The notes: generated by a model not told the origin, from the sequence alone. A stretch of DNA of 64,000 nt from Taiwanofungus camphoratus (GCA_003999685.1 CP021221.1:3162001-3226000); one strand, 5' to 3'; shown: positions 19,352-32,313, counted from the first letter of the stretch. Numbers and translations: made by a program.

Positions 19352-20530
19352 GGAAGATACCTGTATTTCCGTCAATCTATGTACTGACATGTCTGCTACC
19401 TACCTGCACCATGCTCCCCATTCGCGATGCGGCCGCGTCGCTTGACTGCGCTCACCGTTCGTGAGCGTCCGAACGCGTTCATCGCGCGATCCTCACGGTA
19501 ACGAGGATGCCAGTGCCGTCGACTACCCGCCTGACCACTCGCCCGACCGCTCACTCGATCGCTCGCCCTTCGCCTCACTCTCCATCACTTTCTCTCTCCG
19601 TCTCGCGCATCATAGAGTGCCAAGACCACAGGTACGTACCAGTTCGTCTGAGCTGGCCCGCTGCCGAACTCACTCTGCCGTTCCTCAGGTTCCAGACATC
19701 GCGCTCGCCGCGTGAGCGGCTCCGTTGGCAGGGGGGCAGGCACCAAGCGTGGAGGAAGGCGGTGGTGGCAGTATCATAGAAAGAAGTAGATTACCGTAGC
19801 GTAGCGTAGTTACCCTCTCGGTCGTGCACAGGTACGGCGGGTGGTGCGTTGCAACACTCGCGCCGTGTTCGTTCTCGGCGAGGCAGCCGAGACCCAGTGG
19901 CGAGATTTGAGGGGGAAAGACGGGCATAGTGATCCCGTCCGTCCCCCATTCCTCGAGCGCGCCGAGGCGCTTGCAGCTCGTACGGGGCGCAGCGTCGGTA
20001 GCTATGCGGCTTCGCCGAGGGAAACCGCACCAAGTCCGGGTCTACGCCGTTCGCAAGTGGGCAGGATAGCTGCTGGTGGCAACTGGCTTACTGCACGTGA
20101 AACGACGAGCAGGGACCAGCCGCGAGCAGCGTCGGTACCGCCAGGACGAGTGCCCCGAGAACGGCAGATGGCGGACGTCAGACGCTAGGCGCAGGGTTCA
20201 GCGAGCCGGGAGCAAGGCTGAGATGACGTACCTAGCGGGACATCCAACCCACGGCCGTGTCACGCTGGGCGTTGACGTCAAACGCCGTTCGTCATCGGCC
20301 TGCCAGAGAAGGCACGGGCGCTGACTGGCATTGCACGCGGATAGTCTGCGCGCGACGCTGGAATTCGTCAGCGCGTGAGGCCGTGCGCCGTTTGCGAACG
20401 TGCTGCGTTTGAGACGGTTGCCAGTCGCGAGCCGTGGACAGCTGGATGAGATAGGCCGTGGGCGGTATCGTGGCGCACGGATCGGGGACGGTGGGCAGAG
20501 GGGAAGGGGATACTGTCAGCACCGTCTCAC
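19352..20530. other. Block III, unit 3: no gene recognised
   Basis: More diverged than the other copies around 19,560-19,900, with several C/T and G/A differences and small deletions. The intron-like stretch near 19,632-19,693 ends CAGGTTCCAG instead of CACATCCCAG. Confidence 0.5.
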
Positions 20531-21562
20531 CCTCAACACCTGCTGCTCGATCGCGGTCCGCGGCCCGCGCTTCTCGAAGAGATTCGCAAGCGCGCCCACC
20601 AGCGCGGAGCATCATCGCCGCGTTCGCTTGCACAGCCACGCCTGGTGCGTCTGCGCGCCCGTCGAGAGGCGCGGGCCGCGGCCTGCGCGGCGTCGTCAGG
20701 GAAGGGAGAGTCCGGGGAAGGGGACGCGGAATGGAGAACGGTGTGGCGGAGGAGCGAGCGCGAGCGGGTGGAGTCGGCGCGCCGCGGCCTGGGCTCGGGG
20801 GAAGCGCGTTGAGGACAAATTTGTAGAGGACGACGAACGAGCCCGGGGTCAGGGGCACGAGGGTGGTGGTGAGATGACGAGGCGCTACGGGTGATAAACG
20901 GAGGCGCACCGAGCACGGCTGCGAGTCTGAACGACTCGGGCCCGAACGCTGCATGCTGTATGAGCGCAAGGCACGTCTCGGTCAGTACACGCGGACGGAG
21001 AGACGTCGTGAGAGAGGTGGATCATTCCGATAAGAACGGCGCAGTCGCTCGCTCTGCCCGCTGAGAGAGCGAAATGACGTAGCCCGTCTCAGTTGACGGG
21101 CTCTCTCGGCAGATCCGCGCTGTGTGCTATCGCTGTGTGCACACATGGGGACACTCACCTCGGCACGTCGTCGATTCTGGTCATGCGCAGGATCAGATTG
21201 ACACCCGGGCGAATAGCGAACGCCAAGCCGCCCGCCCCTGGCGTTTGACAGCGCAAAGGCGTCAAGATTCGCGACGCTGGAAAAGGCTGGGAGACGTACC
21301 GAGGCCGCCCCTTCTGCCATGCTCGAGACACTCCCACAGGTCCTGCAGCTCGACGGGCCGCTCGCCCCTGTTCGCGCCAGACGATCTTGCGGGCCTCGCG
21401 GAGGCGCTCCCCTTAGTTTGCGAGTGCGACGGGGTTGTCGAACGAGGCCATGGCGCGCTTGGGGGCGAATTCGAGGAAGGAGGGCGAGCGCGACAGGCCG
21501 GGTGCCTGGTCCGGGTCCGGGGAAAGCGGGGAAAGAGGCGTGGTGGTGTTGCGGGGAGCCAT
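20531..21562 (-). pseudogene. TMEM135/Tim17-like fragment, unit 3
   Basis: Exon 1 runs ...SPSFLEFAPKRAMASFDNPVALAN in one frame and then meets a stop (TAC of ANYGE changed to TAA), as in units 4, 6 and 7. Exon 2 is closest to the family here (AIRPGVNLILRMTRIDDVPR). A second stop lies before ALVGALANLFEKRG. LVRRP/GSFVVLYKFVLN is visible near 20,810-20,850. Confidence 0.6.
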
Positions 21563-22165
21563 GGCGCGCTTGGGGAGTCGGTTGCGGCTGGGCAGGGGGA
21601 GCGCGAAGAGCAAGAGCGCCTGTGGCAGCGTGACGTCTGGTTGGCTTGGGGCGCGACTAGTGATGTGGGGGAACTCACCTGGGCGTGGCTGCAGTCCCTC
21701 TCGAGTCGACGCGGGGACAAGGATGGTTGCCGGAGACGGTGCCAGACACGAGGCGTTCAATATGAGAGGTGGCGTCAGTGCTGCTTGAGATGGCAGTCGC
21801 TGTCGAGATAAGCGACCAACAGGCGCCGGGTGCGTTGGCTGAGAAAAACGACGATGCTGGAGACGAAACACCGAGAGCGCTGCGGCCACGCTCGTTCAGT
21901 GTGAATTTCCCCGTCTTGCGTCTCTGTTCTCCTGAGCATTCTGCACACACGGCCAGGCTTCCACCCGCTCCAAGGCCGTGCTAGGATTCTATTCTGCGGC
22001 GGGAGCGTGTTTCCCGCGTGCCTATCGACAGCCGCAGGCCTGACCACGACGAGAATAGCGGCGTCTGACAGCGAATCACACTCGGATCGTCGACGAACGT
22101 GCCTGCCGTCCGCCCCGCCGAAGCCCTCCTTGCGCGTTTCTCACTGATGTGACCTGGCACGAGCC
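21563..22165. promoter_or_regulatory. Head-to-head intergenic region, unit 3
   Basis: Divergent intergenic segment that keeps both short runs (GCTAGGATTCTATT and CTCGGAT) seen in unit 1. Confidence 0.35.
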
Positions 22166-23481
22166 ATGTCGAAGCAACAGAGCCAGCTCCTCCCCGACGC
22201 TTATAGCCGCTGCAGGAGCGCGAGGGGCATCAAGACTCTCGGTGCGTACCCTGCTCTGATCTGGACGAGGCGCACGCTCTGCGGCAAGATGTCGAGCCTC
22301 TTTCTCATCTGCGTGTCGTTCTACGTCTTTTGCGCGTACGTGACGCTGGTCGCGTCCAAGCGCGACTCGCGCTCTGGCAGGCAGCAGCCCACGACGTCGG
22401 GCGGGTTCGCTCTGCCGGAGAGCGCACACAGCTGGGCGATGTACACGCCGTACTATCCGCTGGACGACTACGTGCCTCCGCCACAGCACTGCGAGATTGT
22501 CCAGGTGAGCGTCGTGTGCGGTCTGCGTCGATCGATCGCGATCGTCCGCGGTGCAGAGTCGTGGTCCGCGGACGTATCGGGGCATTCCCCCTTGCATTTC
22601 ATATTGACGATCGCCGGTCATGTCACAGGTCAACATCGTACGTCATACGCTATCTCGTAGATACACCGCATCGACTGAGGCTTCCGCCAGCTGCAAAGAC
22701 ACGGCGCTCGGTACCCGACGAAATCGGCCAGCAAGGCGATCAAGAAGGCACTGAAGAAGCTGCAGGGCGCAAAGAAGTTTACGGACCCCCAGATGTATTT
22801 CCTCCACAACTTCACCTACTCGCTCGGCAAAGACGACCTGGTGCCGTTCGGGGCTACAGAGTGAGCGTGGTCCTGCTACGATGGGGCGGTGGACTGACGG
22901 AGGCCACATAGGTCGTATGAGGCCGGCGAGCAGGCGTTCTGGCGGTACGCGGATCTGATCAGCAAAGAGAAGCTGCCGTTCGTGCGGGCTTCGAGCAAAC
23001 AGCGGGTGGTGGATTCGGCGACGAACTGGACAGCAGGTATGTTGACGTCGTCAAGTTGATGGCCCGGCTCACGTCGTAGGAAGGATTTGCGGCGGCCAGT
23101 CACAAGCAATACGCGCCGGTCCTGTCGGTCATCCTGTCGGAAAGCGTAGGTCGGTCTCGCGCCATCTCACAGCCGGCACTCACGCACGCATAGGCCAACG
23201 ACACCCTGGACGACGCGAACTGCCCGAACGCCGGGTCAGCGGACGCACAGGACGCGGCGTGGCAGGCGGTGTACGCGCCGAACATCACCGCGGCGCTCAA
23301 CGCGTACGCGCCGGGGGCGGACCTGGACGACGACGACACGGGGAGCCTGATGAGCCTGTGCCCGTTCGAGACGGTGGCCAAGATGGGACGGAGCGGGTTC
23401 TGCGGGCTGTTCGAGCAGCTGGGGGCGTTCGCTGGGTACGAGTACGCGGGCGATGGAGGTGGAGGTGGAGTGGGGTGTTGA
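22166..23481 (+). CDS. Histidine-acid phytase, 3'-truncated, unit 3
   Basis: Exons 22166-22504, 22629-22637, 22691-22860, 22912-23036, 23084-23145 and 23194-23481. Identical to unit 2 from shortly after the start; the N-terminus reads MSKQQSQ instead of MSKRQSQ, a variant shared with units 6 and 7. Full 330-codon spliced frame. Confidence 0.85.
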
Positions 23482-24655
23482 GTGGGCGTGGGATGGTTAC
23501 GTTTCGAAGAGAGGATTGGTGTGCTTGGAGGTTAGGGTCAAAAACAGGTAAGTCCACGACGGTTTTTGGCTATGTCCACTGACATGGCTTCCCCTCCCCG
23601 CAGGGACACTCCATTTTTATCATTTCCAGGGGGGCACAGAAGATGTCCCCCCTGGTAGAGCTAAATAAAGATGCAAGTCCTCGACGGTTTCAGACTCCGT
23701 GGACTTGCATGACTTCCCCTCCCCGCTGACCCGGGGCATAGATGACGTGGCCCCCCCGGTAAGTCCAGATCCATTCTGGCCTCTGTTCACTTACGCGGCT
23801 TCCCCTCCCCGCAGGAGCACTCCAATCCACGCCGCAAAAGATCTGCCTTGGCTGCCAAAGGGAACAGCGTGGCCGAAACCCTAATCTAGGGTTTATCGCT
23901 CTCAGCGGAACGCCTTCTGGAGGTCCCGTAAGTACTCCCAGCGACGACCGAGCGCTGCTCTAACTCACCGTTAGCGCGCTTTCCACAACAATCGAGATCA
24001 GAATGACTCACCCTCCCGGTAGTTGATGCACCGCAGGCCTTGTCTTCAACGGTTGCGACGCAGGACAGGCACAGATTGGTACGTGCTTCCCTCTTCATCC
24101 GCTTGTTTCTTGTGGCGGAACGTCGTTTGAGGGTTTCGTAAGTACTGCTTCGAATCGTGCTTAATACACCGCGCGCACAACGATTGAGGTCGAAATCACT
24201 CACCAGATGGTTCCAGATAGCCGATACCCCGTCACAGGCCTTGTTTTCCACGGCACAGGACAGGCCTCAGAATCGTGCGTGCTACCCCACCAGTTGATAA
24301 CGCCATACGCCATTGATAACCCACCCTTAGGTCAGCATTCTCTGCAAGAAATCACCCTCCGTGACGCAGCGGATGTCCCGGAACATAAACTTCTGGCTCG
24401 CATCACAGTTAGCCCACTCGACGCGAAGATCGTGACCGAAACAACTTACCCCCCTCCTTCAAAATTCCTCCTCCTGACCCTGAGCATGTATGGCAAGCAC
24501 GCCGCACACCTAGATGTACCTTAATAAAGGTAAACCAATAACATATTTATTTCTAATGCTTACCCCTCGCGGGCAACCGAGTGAGATCAACCTGCATGAC
24601 GTCAATGTGCGCGCCCTATCAACCACGATCATCGCCAACGCAGATCAACGTTGTG
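23482..24655 (+). other. Block VII-VIII, unit 3: intron-like modules
   Basis: 56-nt copies at 23548-23603, 23673-23728 (dead) and 23759-23814. The sequence is the same as unit 2 at an offset of 9089. Confidence 0.55.
23876..23894. repeat. Telomere-like palindrome, unit 3
   Basis: Same sequence as in unit 1. Confidence 0.7.
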
Positions 24656-24954
24656 AACGACGGGAGCTTGAAGCTCGCAACGACCGTTGCGCGTGCGCTC
24701 GCAGATGCGCTTCCCGGGGACCGAGATGCCCTTTGGATCTTCTAGACGGCCTTCCGCCCCCTGCTCGCGGGACGTCGATATGTATATATATTGCGATCCC
24801 GGCCTCGCTTTTCGCCCATATCGTGGTCAGATGCTAGTGTACGTTCAGCAACTTTGTAGACAACGAGAAGCTCGAAACTCACAACCGTCGTCCTGCCTGC
24901 AGATGCCCTTTCGATCTTCAACATAGCCTCCTGCCCCTGCTCGCGGGACGTCGA
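24656..24954. repeat. ~190-200-bp subrepeat array, unit 3 (2 copies)
   Basis: AAGCTCG marks at 24671 and 24868 only. The identity with unit 2 ends in this array, suggesting that recombination between subrepeats removed one copy. Confidence 0.85.
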
Positions 24955-25104
24955 TATCTCGATTCTGCGTTGCTCCGATTAGAACGGTTGGACAGGAAGA
25001 TCGAGTTCCCGTTGCCAAACGAGACGGCCCGCGCCTGCATCCTTGAAATACACGCGCGAAAGATGTCTGTCTCCCTCAACGTTAACTACGAGGAGCTTGC
25101 TCAA
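24955..25104 (+). pseudogene. RPT5 fragment, unit 3
   Basis: [18 protein letters not shown]...NYEELAQ. The last codon differs from unit 2 (Q for R). Confidence 0.75.
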
Positions 25105-25273
25105 TGTCCTTGTCGACGTGCGTATCGGGGACAAACGTCTAGACGGAATGCATACGAAACGAATATAGACGTTGCGACAGTGGCCTCGCTTTCGGCCCAC
25201 ATTGTGATGGTTCCCCCTCTCCGCAAGAATACTCCGTTCGAATCCAATCCAGGCCGCGAAAGATCGAGAGCGC

Positions 25274-25486
25274 GTGGACCCTGATCTTGACCCCTATCTC
25301 CTACCCCCCTCTGCCTCCGCAGTGTGCACTGCGCTCGCAGTCGCGGCGCTACGACGGAACCTCATAGCGCACGCGGCCGTGGACGTAGAGATTGTCATTG
25401 GGGGACCACACATAAAGATGGCAGAGCAGCTGGAGCGGATACTGCCTCTGCGTGCTGCGAACATGACCATGCACAAGCTGCTGTGA
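25274..25486 (+). CDS. Hypothetical 70-aa ORF, unit 3
   Basis: Counterpart of the unit 1 ORF at 7336 with a different start, because the segment just upstream is shortened. It ends [10 protein letters not shown]. Confidence 0.2.
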   Translation: MDPDLDPYLLPPSASAVCTALAVAALRRNLIAHAAVDVEIVIGGPHIKMAEQLERILPLRAANMTMHKLL

Positions 25487-26029
25487 AGAGATGTCGGCCG
25501 TGGGGGCGGGATGGACAGTGCGAGAAGCACGAGTGGTTGATGCACGCTGGTCTGGTCTGTTCGTCGCTCTCGCTTTTCGCAGCGAAATGTCTTTTCAAGG
25601 CCCCATAAGTACTCCCAGCAGTGTGCTCTACGTTTTCGATGACCCCTGCTCTAAATCACCATTAGCACACTTTCCGCAGTGAGAGATCAAAACCACTCAC
25701 CCTCCCAGTACGTGATTCAACATAGCCTTCTGCCCCTGCTCGCGGGACGTCGATATGTATAGACATTGCAATAATGACCTTACTTTCGGTCCGTGTCGTG
25801 TTCTTCTATAGCCACAGACTATAGCATTTCCGACTGGCATTACGAAGGCATAGCAGAGACGTGACGACGTCGGACTGCGACACCCTCTTATACCTTCATA
25901 ATGATGCCGTTGCGCAATGGTTGCTACGAGTGACTTGACCGAACATTCCATCATATGTTGCATAACGTACATAATGTATAGCCATTGTAAACTGTTTTTA
26001 CGTCTGATCGAATCATTCATATATGAAGC
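25487..26029. other. Blocks XI-XII, unit 3: no gene recognised
   Basis: Holds the third GTAAGTACT-family module (ATAAGT at about 25,605) and a degenerate GGGACGTCGATATGTATA subrepeat piece near 25,742. Confidence 0.5.
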
Positions 26030-26254
26030 GTGAACATTTCCGCCACCGGTTCTCGTGTGAATTTGGTTACTCTGGCGGTTTCGGCGGCGTCACCGTGTGA
26101 CCGAGTCCATGATACTACCGACCCGACCGTTATCTTATCTGCAAGCAGTTCCGTCTCGAAACATGAGATGGAGCTGCAGACAATACTTATGTCTCAGAAA
26201 GAGTGTAAATGGCTGTCTGAGAGTGTGCAGAGTGTCGGCCCACAACCAAACTGA
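26030..26254 (+). CDS. Hypothetical 74-aa ORF, unit 3
   Basis: One replacement from unit 1 (MSQKECKW for MSEKECKW). Confidence 0.25.
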   Translation: MNISATGSRVNLVTLAVSAASPCDRVHDTTDPTVILSASSSVSKHEMELQTILMSQKECKWLSESVQSVGPQPN

Positions 26255-26765
26255 CATCATGTTTAAGAAGGTAGTTCGTAGCAATTGCTTGTGAGCACAG
26301 GAGGTCGATTGGCCGACCTTTGATTGAGCTTTCTCGCTGCGCAAAGCTCAATCCTCGGGTCTCAAATTTCTGTATACCAATTGCAATGTAGATGAAACTG
26401 TCTATTAAATTACATGTGCCCCCATTTGCAGTGTGCTACAATATACTGACTGACTTGAAGCCGTGTGCATGCCTTCGGCCTAATTTCGAGCACAAAACAA
26501 CAGAATGCTGGTGCAGCACTCGAAATTGGATCGACGCTCGTTCGTTCGCACTCTCTGGGACAATCTAATCAGCAACGATCCCAGATAAGTCACGTCTGGG
26601 AGTCTCTCGCCGTTTCGCCGTGATTCCGAGTCCACAGCCATATCCTAGGGTGAGTATTTTTTTTATTACGGATATGCAAGTCTGAGGACAATATCTACGC
26701 AATCGAGGTAAGTGCGCATACTTTCCCGCTGCATGAAACTGTGCTAATCTATTCAATTTTGTTTT

Positions 26766-27296
26766 TTGCCCTTTTCTGCGGAGCCGTGCTCCTACCCTTA
26801 CAATGCTAGATATTATGGCTTTTCCGTTCCATTGAGGCTACAACAGGGAGGTGAAATCTTGTGCCCACTGACTGTCTGTATTCCCGACACATTATTCCTT
26901 CACAAGCCCGTCATCTGCATGTACTCGTCATTACTGCCATCAAGATTCCAAGTTGCAGGTAAATTTACCCAGCCGCGTCGTTTCGTATTTTCGAAATACG
27001 AACTTTCGCGAGTAATAGCCGCTGCTGAGGTACGCGAAGGTTCACGCGCGCAACGCTACGTTGCTTTCTCAGACTGTCTCATCTATTCTTACCCTTCCGT
27101 AGAATCCTGCACCGCCAGCGGCGCACCACGGTTCTCTGCGCTGCAACGGAAGGTTTGCCGTTGCAGACCTGGACGAAGTTTCCTGGCCGTCTCGTATCTG
27201 GGGACCTTCTCGATCCTGCACTCGTTCATTCGGGTCCTCGTCATCAAACTATCCCCGGGCCTGTTCAAAAGCCTACCAAGGTATCCCGCTGACTGA
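26766..27296 (+). CDS. Hypothetical 176-aa ORF across the unit 3/4 boundary
   Basis: The longest version of the boundary ORF. It includes an extra 5' part (MPFSAEPCSYPYN...) absent from the other junctions, because the 160 bp before the boundary differ here. No family recognised. Confidence 0.2.
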   Translation: MPFSAEPCSYPYNARYYGFSVPLRLQQGGEILCPLTVCIPDTLFLHKPVICMYSSLLPSRFQVAGKFTQPRRFVFSKYELSRVIAAAEVREGSRAQRYVAFSDCLIYSYPSVESCTASGAPRFSALQRKVCRCRPGRSFLAVSYLGTFSILHSFIRVLVIKLSPGLFKSLPRYPAD

Positions 27297-28004
27297 CTGC
27301 AGAATTCCGGCTCCCGGGTATTTCGTGCATGAATTCTAGCGGCTAGGTGCGCGTTACGATCACGGTTGCGACGTACGATATGTCCTGCTTACCGAACTGT
27401 TTTACTTTGATCCATCCTCTACAACCCTGCACGTCTACCAGCCTGAGCAGAATACGGTCAAGGTTATGCGGACGGGATTCGACTGTACGAGCGCAGACGT
27501 ACCTTCCAGGTACGTGATCTCTCGTCTCGCGGCGGTTCTCTTGCTCACTGTGGTGGGCATTCACCGTTTGTCTTCGCAGGTATGATGTTCCTTCGTTTCA
27601 GCGGGAGGAGACATCTTCCGCTCGTTTCGCTTGTAGCGAAGCTTCGCTAACGATTGCGCTTGGTCCGATCGAGTACGTACGTGTGATTTCCCGTCTCCCG
27701 TGCGTCCTTCCCCACCCCATTCTCCGTTGCCCCTTCCGAGGCTGACGCGCTACGGAGATGCAGCGGCCACTTCCGCCCGTCTTCCCTGCAAGCGAGGACC
27801 CGAGCGTGGACAGCTCGTCGTCACCAGGGCACCGCGCCGCGTAGCCTCTAGCGGGATGACGAGAGCCGTGCAGGGACGCCGGGCGAGCGAATGCGAGATG
27901 GGCGGCGTTTCTCGTCTCTCGCCTCCGCGGGTATTCGTTTCGCCTGGTTGGATGGAGGATGGGGTCGGCGTACCGGGGCGGAGATGGAAGGAGGAGGATT
28001 GGGG

Positions 28005-28010
28005 TATAAA
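28005..28010 (+). promoter_or_regulatory. TATA box, unit 4
   Basis: TATAAA with a slightly altered leader (CCCCGATTCCAG, CTCCATCTTCTC); ATG at 28128 and the unit-2 type first exon ending. Confidence 0.5.
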
Positions 28011-28195
28011 GCGGTGAGTGTTCTTGCCGTTCTCTTCTTCCGTCCCCGATTCCAGTCCGTCCTGTTTACCCTCCATCTTCTCCTCTCCCTGTCTTCTCCC
28101 CGCATCTCGATCAGGCTTACCTCAATCATGCCAACACTCACCATGCTTCCATCACGGTGCACCTTCCCCGCGCGCTGTTCACCATTGACGAGGTA

Positions 28196-29384
28196 GGGAG
28201 CATATCTATATTTCTGTCAATCTATGTACTGACATGTCTGCTACCTACCTGCACCATGCTCCCCATTCACGATGCGGCCGCATCGCTTGACTGCGCTCGC
28301 CGTTCGTGAGCGTCCGAACGCGTTCATGGCACGATCCTCACGGTAGCGAGGATGCCAATGCCGTCGGCCACCCGCCTGGCCACTCACCCAACCGCTCGCC
28401 CGACCGCTCACCCCGACCGCTCGCCCTCGCTCTCCGTCACGTTCTCTGTCCGCTTCGCGCATCACAGTGTCAAGACTACAGGTACGTACCGGTTCATCTG
28501 AGTTGGCCCGCCGCCGAACTCACCCTGCCGTTCCTCACATTCCAGACGTCGCGCTCGCCGCGTGAGCGGCTCCGTTGGCAGGGGGGGCGGGCACAAAAGC
28601 GTGGAGGAAGGCGGTGGTGGCAGTATCATAGAAAGAAGTAGATTACCGTAGCGTAGCGTAGTTACCCTCTCGGTCGTGCACAGGTACGGCGGGTGGTGCG
28701 TTGCGGCACTCGCGCCGTGTTCGTTCTCGGCCAGCCAGCCGAGACCCAGTGGTGATATTTGAGGGGGAAAGACGGGCATGGTGATCCCGTCCGTCCCCCA
28801 TTCCTCGAGCGCACCGAGGCGCTCGCAGCTCGTACGGGGCGCAGCGTCGGTGGCTATGCGGCTTCGCCGAGGGAAACCGCACCAAGCCCGGGTCTGCGCC
28901 GTTCGCAAGTGGGCGGGATAGCCACTGCTGGTGGCAACTGGCTTACTGCACGTGAAACGACGAGCAGGGACCAGCCGCGAGCAGCGTCGGTACCGCCAGG
29001 ACGAGTGCCTCGAGAACGGCAGATGGCGGACGTCGGACGCTAGGCGCAGGGTTCAGCGAGCCGGGAGCAAGGCTGAGATGACGTACCTAGCGGGACATCC
29101 AACCCACGGCCGTGTCACGCCGGGCGTTGACGTCAAACGCCGTTCGTCGTCGGCCTGCCAGAGAAGGCACGGGCGCTGACTGGCATTGCACGCGGATAGT
29201 CTGCGCGCGACGCTGGAATTCGTCAGCGCGTGAGGCCGTGCGCCGTTTGCGAACGTGCCGAGTTTGAGGCCGTTGCGAGTCGCGAGCCGTGGACGGCTGG
29301 ATGAGATAGGCCGTGGGCGGTATCGCGGCGCACGGATCGGGGATGGTGGGCGGAGGGAAGGGGATACTGTCAGCACCGTCTCAC
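28196..29384. other. Block III, unit 4: no gene recognised
   Basis: Contains an expanded C/G-rich segment near 28,380-28,430 (repeated ACCGCTC/CGACCGCTC) not seen in units 1-3. Otherwise as in unit 1. Confidence 0.5.
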
Positions 29385-30411
29385 CCTCAACGCCTGCTGC
29401 TCGATCGCGGTCCGCGGCCCGCGATTCTCGAAGAGATTCGCAAGCGCGCCCGCCAGCGCGGAGCATCATCGCCGCGTGCGCTTGCACAGCCACGCCTGGT
29501 GCGTCTGCGCGGCCGTCGAGAGGCACGGGCCGCGGCCTCCTCGGCGTCGTCAGGGAAGGGAGAGTCCGGGGAAGGGGACGCGGAATGGAGAAGGGTGTGG
29601 CGGAGGAGCGAGCGCGAGCGGGTGGAGCTGGCGCGCCGCGGCCTGGGCTCGGGGGGAGCGTGTTGAGGACGAATTTGTAGAGGACGACGAACGAGCCCGG
29701 GGTCAAGGGCACGAGGGTGGTGGTGAGATGACGAGGCAACATGGATGATAAACGGGGGCGCACCGAGCACGGCTGCGAGTCTGAACGACTCGGGCCCGAA
29801 CGCTGCATGCTGTATGAGCGCAAGGCACGTCTCGGTCAGTACACGCGGACGGAGAGACGTCGTGAGAGAGGTGGATCGTTCCGATCCACCGGTCGCTCGC
29901 TCTGCCTGCCGGGAGAGCGAAATGACGTAGCCCGCCTCAGCTGACGGGCTCTCTCGGCGGATCCGCGCTGTGTGCTATCGCTGTGTGCACACATGGGGAC
30001 ACTCACCTCGGCAGGTCGTCGATTCTGGTCATGCGCAGGATCGGATTGACACCCGAGGGGATAGCGAACGCCAAGCCGCCCGCCCCTGGCGTTTGACAGC
30101 GCAAAGGCGTCAAGATTCGCGACGCTGGAAAAGGCTGGGAGACGTACCGAGGCCGCCCCTGCTGCCATGCCCGAGACACTCCCACAGGTCCTGCAGCTCG
30201 ACGGGACGCTCGCCCCTGTCGCGTCAGACGATCTTGCGGGCCTCGCCGAGGCGCTCCCCTTAGTTTGCGAGTGCGACGGGGTTGTCGAACGAGGCCATGG
30301 CGCGCACTTGGGGGCGAATCCGAGGAAGGAGGGCGAGCGCGACAGGCCGGGTGCCTGGTCCGGGTCCGGGGAAAGCGGGGAAAGCGGCGTGGTGGCGTTG
30401 CGGGGAGCCAT
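29385..30411 (-). pseudogene. TMEM135/Tim17-like fragment, unit 4
   Basis: Has the 2-nt insertion of units 1 and 2 without the compensating base, plus the TAA in ANYGE, so exon 1 is broken. Exon 2, LIQHAAFGPESF-type residues and GSFVVLYKFVLNTLP are recognisable. A stop precedes the ANLFEKRG.RTAIEQQ part. Confidence 0.6.
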
Positions 30412-30998
30412 GGTGCGCTTGGGGAGTCGGTTGCGGCTGGATAGCGGGAGCGTGAAGAGCAAGAGCGCCTGTGGCAGCGTGACGTCTGGTTGGCTTGGGG
30501 CGCGACTAGTGATGTGGGGGAACTCACCTGGGCGTGGCTGCAGTCCCTCTCGACTCGACGCGGGGACAAGGATGGTTGCCGGAGACGGTGCCAGACACGA
30601 GGCGTAGAATATGAGAGGTGGCGTCAGTGCTGCTTGAGATGGCAGTCGCTGTCGAGATAAGCGCCCAGCAGGCGCCGGGTGCGTTGGCTGAGAACGACGA
30701 TGCTGGAGACGAAACACCGAGAGCGCTGCGGCCACGCTCGTTCAGTGTGAATCCCGTCCCTGCGCCAGTGCCTCTCTGTCCTCCTGAGCACTCTGCACAC
30801 ACGGCAAGGCTTCCACCCGCTCTAAGGCCGTCTGCGGCGGGGGAGCGTGTTTCCCGCGTGCCTATCGACAGCCGCAGGCCTGACCACGACGAGAATAGCG
30901 GCGTCTGACAGCGAATCACACGTCGACGAACGTGGCTGCCGTCCGCCCCGCCGAAGCCCTCCTTGCGCGTTTCTCACTGATGTGACCTGACACGAGCC
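30412..30998. promoter_or_regulatory. Head-to-head intergenic region, unit 4
   Basis: Differs from units 1-3 near 30,752-30,775, where GAATCCCGTCCCTGCGCCAG replaces the usual sequence, a variant shared with unit 5. Confidence 0.35.
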
Positions 30999-32313
30999 AT
31001 GTCCAAACGACAGAGCCAGCTCCTCCCCGACGCTTATAGCCGCAGCAGGAGCGCGAGGGGCATCAAGACTCTCGGTGCGTACCCTGCTCTGATCTGGACG
31101 AGGCGCACGCTCTGCGGCAAGATGTCGAGTCTCTTTCTCATCTGCGTGTCGTTCTACGTCTTTTGCGCGTACGTGACGCTGGTCGCGTCCAAGCGCGACT
31201 CGCGCTCTGGCAGGCAGCGGCCCACGACGTCCGGCGGGTTCACTCTGCCGGAGAGTGCACACAGCTGGGCGATGTACACGCCGTACTATCCGCTGGACGA
31301 CTATGCGCGTCCGCCACAGCACTGCGAGATTGTCCAGGTGAGCGTCGTGTGCGGTCTGCGTCGATCGATCGCGATCGTCCGCGGTGCAGAGTCGTGGTCC
31401 GCGGACGTATCGGGGCATTGCCCTTGCATTTCATATTGACGATCGCCGGTCATGTCACAGGTCAACATCGTACGTCATACGCTATCTCGTAGATACACCG
31501 CATCGACTGAGGCTTCCGCCAGCTGCAAAGACACGGCGCCCGGTACCCGACGAAATCGGCCAGCAAGGCGATCAAGAAGGCGCTGAAGAAGCTGCAGGGC
31601 GCAAGGAACTTTACGGACCCCCAAATGTATTTCCTCCACAACTTCACCTACTCGCTCGGCAAAGACGACCTGGTGCCGTTCGGGGCTGCAGAGTGAGCGT
31701 GGTCCTGCTACGATCGGGCGGTGGACTGACGGAGGCCACATAGGTCGTACGACGCCGGCGAGCAGGCGTTCTGGCGGTACTCGGATCTGATGAGTGAGGA
31801 CAAGCTGCCGTTCGTGCGGGCTTCGAGCAAACAGCGGGTGGTGGATTCGGCGACGAACTGGACAGCAGGTATGTTGACGTCGTCAAGTTGATGGCCCGAC
31901 TCACGTCGTAGGAAGGATTTGCGGCGGCCAGTCACAAGCAATACGCGCCGGTCGTGTCGGTCATCCTGTCGGAAAGCGTAGGTCGGTCTCGCGCCATCTC
32001 ACAGCCAGTGCTCACGCACGCATAGGCCAACGACACCCTGGACGACGCGAACTGCCCGAACGCCGGGTCAGCGGACGCACAGGACGCGGCGTGGCAGGCG
32101 GTGTACGCGCCGAACATCACCGCGGCGCTCAACGCGTACGCACCGGGGGCGGACCTGGACGACGACGACACGGGGAGCCTGATGAGCCTGTGCCCGTTCG
32201 AGACGGTGGCCAAGATGGGACGGAGCGGGTTCTGCGGGCTGTTCGAGCAGCTGGGGGCGTTCGCTGGGTACGAGTACGCGGGCGATGGAGGTGGAGGTGG
32301 AGTGGGGTGTTGA
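30999..32313 (+). CDS. Histidine-acid phytase, 3'-truncated, unit 4
   Basis: Exons 30999-31337, 31461-31469, 31523-31692, 31744-31868, 31916-31977 and 32026-32313, open for 330 codons. Own replacements in exon 1 (SRSRSARG, RQRPTTSGGFTL, DDYARPPQHCE). Exons 3-4 follow unit 1 ([28 protein letters not shown]) but exon 6 follows unit 2 ([17 protein letters not shown]). So a conversion breakpoint lies inside the gene. Confidence 0.85.

Larger units (their letters stand above)
18147..26965. repeat. Macrosatellite unit 3 (8819 bp)
   Basis: The shortest complete unit, mainly because it has only two copies of the ~190-200 bp subrepeat and a shortened segment after the RPT5 fragment (about 25,255-25,275). 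The phytase block is shared with unit 2. Confidence 0.95.
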